Origin: Mucilaginibacter pallidiroseus
GTDB taxonomy: Bacteria; Bacteroidota; Bacteroidia; Sphingobacteriales; Sphingobacteriaceae
Assembly: GCF_007846085.1 (NCBI RefSeq)
Contig: NZ_VOEJ01000001.1
Span: forward strand, 310,001 to 374,000
DNA: 64,000 bases
Reading direction: 5' to 3'
The notes below the pieces were generated by a model, which did no database searches, was not told the DNA's origin, and saw only the letters and a program-made list of their open reading frames with translations. Within the stretch, counting starts at the first letter, position 1; every line of letters begins with the position of its first letter. The translations under genes and the position numbers were made by a program. Shown one piece after another: positions 61,992 through 64,000 of the stretch.

Positions 61992-63959
61992 ATGGCAAAT
62001 AGTGAAGAGCGAATACAATTATTAGAGCATCAAAACCGCGAGTTGCTTGCCGAAAACCTTCGATTGAAAACGTCAGGGAGGCAGGAAAACGATAAGCGCG
62101 ACATACACGACGCCGCAGTTGAACAATTGCGTCAGTCTAACATTCGTTACCGCACCGTTTTTGAAAATTCCCTATTAGGCAATAAGATAATTTCTCCAGA
62201 TTTAAAGATACTGCAGGTAAACAGCGCACTTGTAAAAATGCTGGGTTGCAGTTCGAAAGATGATCTTATAGGCCATCATATAATCGATTTTGCACACCCC
62301 GATTATAAGGCCGATTGGCAGATTCTGCAGGAAAAGCTTTGGCGTAAAAATCTTCCGTCATTTAAGCTGGAAACTTGTATGGTTGCTAAAAACGGACAGG
62401 AGTTTTGGGTAAGCGTAACATCCATCTTGTTTACGGATGACGGAGGACCTTTGGGTTTTACCATTCTTGAAAATATTGATAAGAAAAAGCGATCGGTAAA
62501 TAACCTTATTCTGCGCGAAAAGTGGTTCAGGGAGATGACTGATATAATGCCTCAACAGGTTTGGGCGGCAGATGACGAAGGAAACTACAGCTTTGTCAAT
62601 AGCCAGTCGTGCGCGTACTTCGGGCGCACGGAAGATGAACTGCTAACAAACGGTTGGCAAGATATGATCCACCCGGAGGATAAAGACAGCTATTTGCAGG
62701 CATGGGGGCAAGCTTTAAAAACAGGCCGGCCGCTAACCTTTGAACTTCGCTTAAAAAATAAGAGCGGATATTACCATTGGTTTTTAAACAGGGCAGTACC
62801 TATCCGTGATGGTCAAGCCAACCTATGGTTAGGTACCAATACTGATATTGACTTACAGAAGGCCAAAGAGCGCCAAAAGGATGAATTTCTAAGCATCGCC
62901 AGCCATGAATTAAAAACACCGCTTACCAGCCTAAAGCTTTATAGCCAGCTTGCTATTAAAACAAATGATGCCGATAAAAAACAGGATTTTGTAAAACGTT
63001 CTGTCAGCCATATCCATCGGCTTGAACGGTTGATTGCAGATTTGCTGGATGTAAGCAAGATTAACGCCGGCAAGATGAGCTATGAGATTGAACGGTTTAA
63101 GTTTGATGATATGGTTAGCGAGTTAGCAGCTAACATGCAGTCTACAACGCTTAAGCATCGTATAAAGGTAGAAAGGAATGATCCTGCTAAATTAGAAGGT
63201 GATAGGCACAGGTTAGAGCAGGTGCTGAATAACCTATTGTCAAACGCCATAAAATATTCTCCTGAGGCTGATGAAATTGTGCTGGAATCTAAGGTGGTTG
63301 ATGGTAACGTTATTGTATCTGTGAAAGATTACGGCATTGGCATTAGCAAAGACGATCTTACAAAACTTTTTGAGCGTTACTACCGGGCTGACAATGCCGC
63401 TATGAAGTTTGAAGGGCTTGGGCTTGGCTTATATATTTCTGCAGAGATACTAAAGCGCCATAATGGTAGTTTGTGGATTGAAAGTGAGCCGGGCAGCGGA
63501 TCGACATTCTTTTTCATTTTACCATTGCAAGGCAATTCACTGTTAAAGGAATTTGGAACGGATGGCCAAACCTTTTACGATAGCAACTTCATAAAGATTA
63601 ACTACGTGGCTGATAGGCAATGGCTGGAAGCAGAATGGATAGGTTACCAAAACCTCGAATCTGTAAAAAAGGGATGTATGATTATGCTGAACCTGTTAAT
63701 TAAAAACAAATGCAGCCAGGTACTCAACGATAATAGCCAAGTGATGGGCAATTGGTCGGAAGCATCTGACTGGGGGGCTGAATATTGGTTCCCGGCAATG
63801 ACCGAAGCTGGTTTACGCAAATTTGCCTGGATATATTCTGCAAGTGCTTTTAGTCAAATGTCGGCCAATAAAAGCCTTGAAAACGCGCCGGGCGATTTGC
63901 AGACCGTATTTTTTCATAACCGCCAGGATGCTGAGGAATGGTTGAACCGGGCCGATTAG
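61992..63959 (+). CDS. PAS sensor histidine kinase with C-terminal SpoIIAA/STAS-like domain
   Basis: The 655-residue soluble kinase starts with a coiled coil, followed by two PAS/PAC domains (about 50-165 and 175-290). The HisKA helix has the phospho-accepting His305 (SIASHELKTPLTSLKLYSQ). A HATPase domain has the N box NNLLSNAIKYSP and G boxes KDYGIGISKDD and EGLGLGLYISAEI. After the catalytic core, about 125 residues remain (about 528-652, NYVADRQWLEAEWIGYQNLE ... AEEWLNRAD). They resemble stand-alone SpoIIAA/STAS-like proteins of Bacteroidota. There is no transmembrane segment and no receiver domain. Confidence 0.88.
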   Translation: MANSEERIQLLEHQNRELLAENLRLKTSGRQENDKRDIHDAAVEQLRQSNIRYRTVFENSLLGNKIISPDLKILQVNSALVKMLGCSSKDDLIGHHIIDFAHPDYKADWQILQEKLWRKNLPSFKLETCMVAKNGQEFWVSVTSILFTDDGGPLGFTILENIDKKKRSVNNLILREKWFREMTDIMPQQVWAADDEGNYSFVNSQSCAYFGRTEDELLTNGWQDMIHPEDKDSYLQAWGQALKTGRPLTFELRLKNKSGYYHWFLNRAVPIRDGQANLWLGTNTDIDLQKAKERQKDEFLSIASHELKTPLTSLKLYSQLAIKTNDADKKQDFVKRSVSHIHRLERLIADLLDVSKINAGKMSYEIERFKFDDMVSELAANMQSTTLKHRIKVERNDPAKLEGDRHRLEQVLNNLLSNAIKYSPEADEIVLESKVVDGNVIVSVKDYGIGISKDDLTKLFERYYRADNAAMKFEGLGLGLYISAEILKRHNGSLWIESEPGSGSTFFFILPLQGNSLLKEFGTDGQTFYDSNFIKINYVADRQWLEAEWIGYQNLESVKKGCMIMLNLLIKNKCSQVLNDNSQVMGNWSEASDWGAEYWFPAMTEAGLRKFAWIYSASAFSQMSANKSLENAPGDLQTVFFHNRQDAEEWLNRAD

Positions 63960-64000
63960 GTAAGGAAAAGAACTTAAGCGCCTTTATTACGCCTGCAACG

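Noticed and set aside
61911..61992. Frameshift joining the PAS protein with the histidine kinase
   Set aside because: 80 bases with stops separate them, the second gene has its own ATG and coiled-coil start, and no simple indel would fuse the frames.
1..64000. CRISPR arrays, prophage, insertion sequences, toxin-antitoxin pairs
   Set aside because: No spaced direct repeats, transposase, integrase or phage genes, and no small paired frames with such features were found on either strand.

Overview
The window comes from a member of the Bacteroidota, most likely the Sphingobacteriaceae (Mucilaginibacter or Pedobacter relatives). The reasons are Bacteroidota-type promoters (-7 box TAnnTTTG, -33 box TTG/TTTG) before tRNA and ribosomal genes, the near absence of Shine-Dalgarno sequences, lineage-typical families (BatA/VWA protein, DUF4199, DUF4965, GH125/GH76) and the gene order thrS-infC-rpmI-rplT. 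The genus call is inference from family content. No phage, insertion sequence or CRISPR array is visible.

Layout. 1-5.4 kb: a carboxyltransferase subunit of the methylcrotonyl/acyl-CoA carboxylase type behind a possible operator, then thrS-infC-rpmI-rplT. 5.5-10.1 kb: a BatA-domain membrane protein, a dihydroorotase homologue that has lost its metal ligands, an acidic orphan and a DUF4199 membrane protein. 10.1-17.3 kb: a PhyH-type dioxygenase divergent from an AraC regulator, then an exported alpha-mannan-type glycosidase operon (GH125, GH76, DUF4965). 17.3-19.1 kb: ridA, a Crp/Fnr regulator, tRNA-Leu(CAA) and hscB. A perfect TGTGA-N6-TCACA site lies between the regulator and ridA.

19.3-43.5 kb is one large, co-directional exopolysaccharide/O-antigen locus. 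It holds an SLBB export protein, a Wzz-like protein, a CDP-3,6-dideoxyhexose module, two Wzx-like flippases, three GT2 enzymes, one GT4, a hexapeptide acyltransferase, a rhamnose-4-epimerase-like SDR, a Wzy-like polymerase, three ADP-heptose genes (hldA, hldD, gmhA) and a polyprenyl glycosylphosphotransferase. The dideoxyhexose module has ddhA, ddhB and ddhC plus a reductase of unusual domain order, a ThDP-dependent enzyme and an SDR. This is the gene set expected for a branched, yersiniose-like CDP-sugar (YerE/YerF type), and it is the most notable system here. Transfer of CDP-glucose-derived, heptose and deoxy sugars to a lipid carrier, flipping, polymerisation and export can be laid out almost completely from this one locus.

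43.6-64 kb is mostly housekeeping: tRNA-Leu(TAG); an ECF sigma factor with a membrane partner and a GNAT enzyme; a dicarboxylate symporter; rplU-rpmA; an intergenic palindromic repeat patch; an M1-type peptidase; a TonB C-terminal protein; a polyprenyl synthase; RNase R; a PolB-like exonuclease; pbpC; a GT2 enzyme; a TrmN6-like methyltransferase; a phosphoesterase; rnhA; tRNA-His. It ends with a PAS protein and a hybrid-looking sensor histidine kinase that carries a C-terminal SpoIIAA/STAS-like domain.
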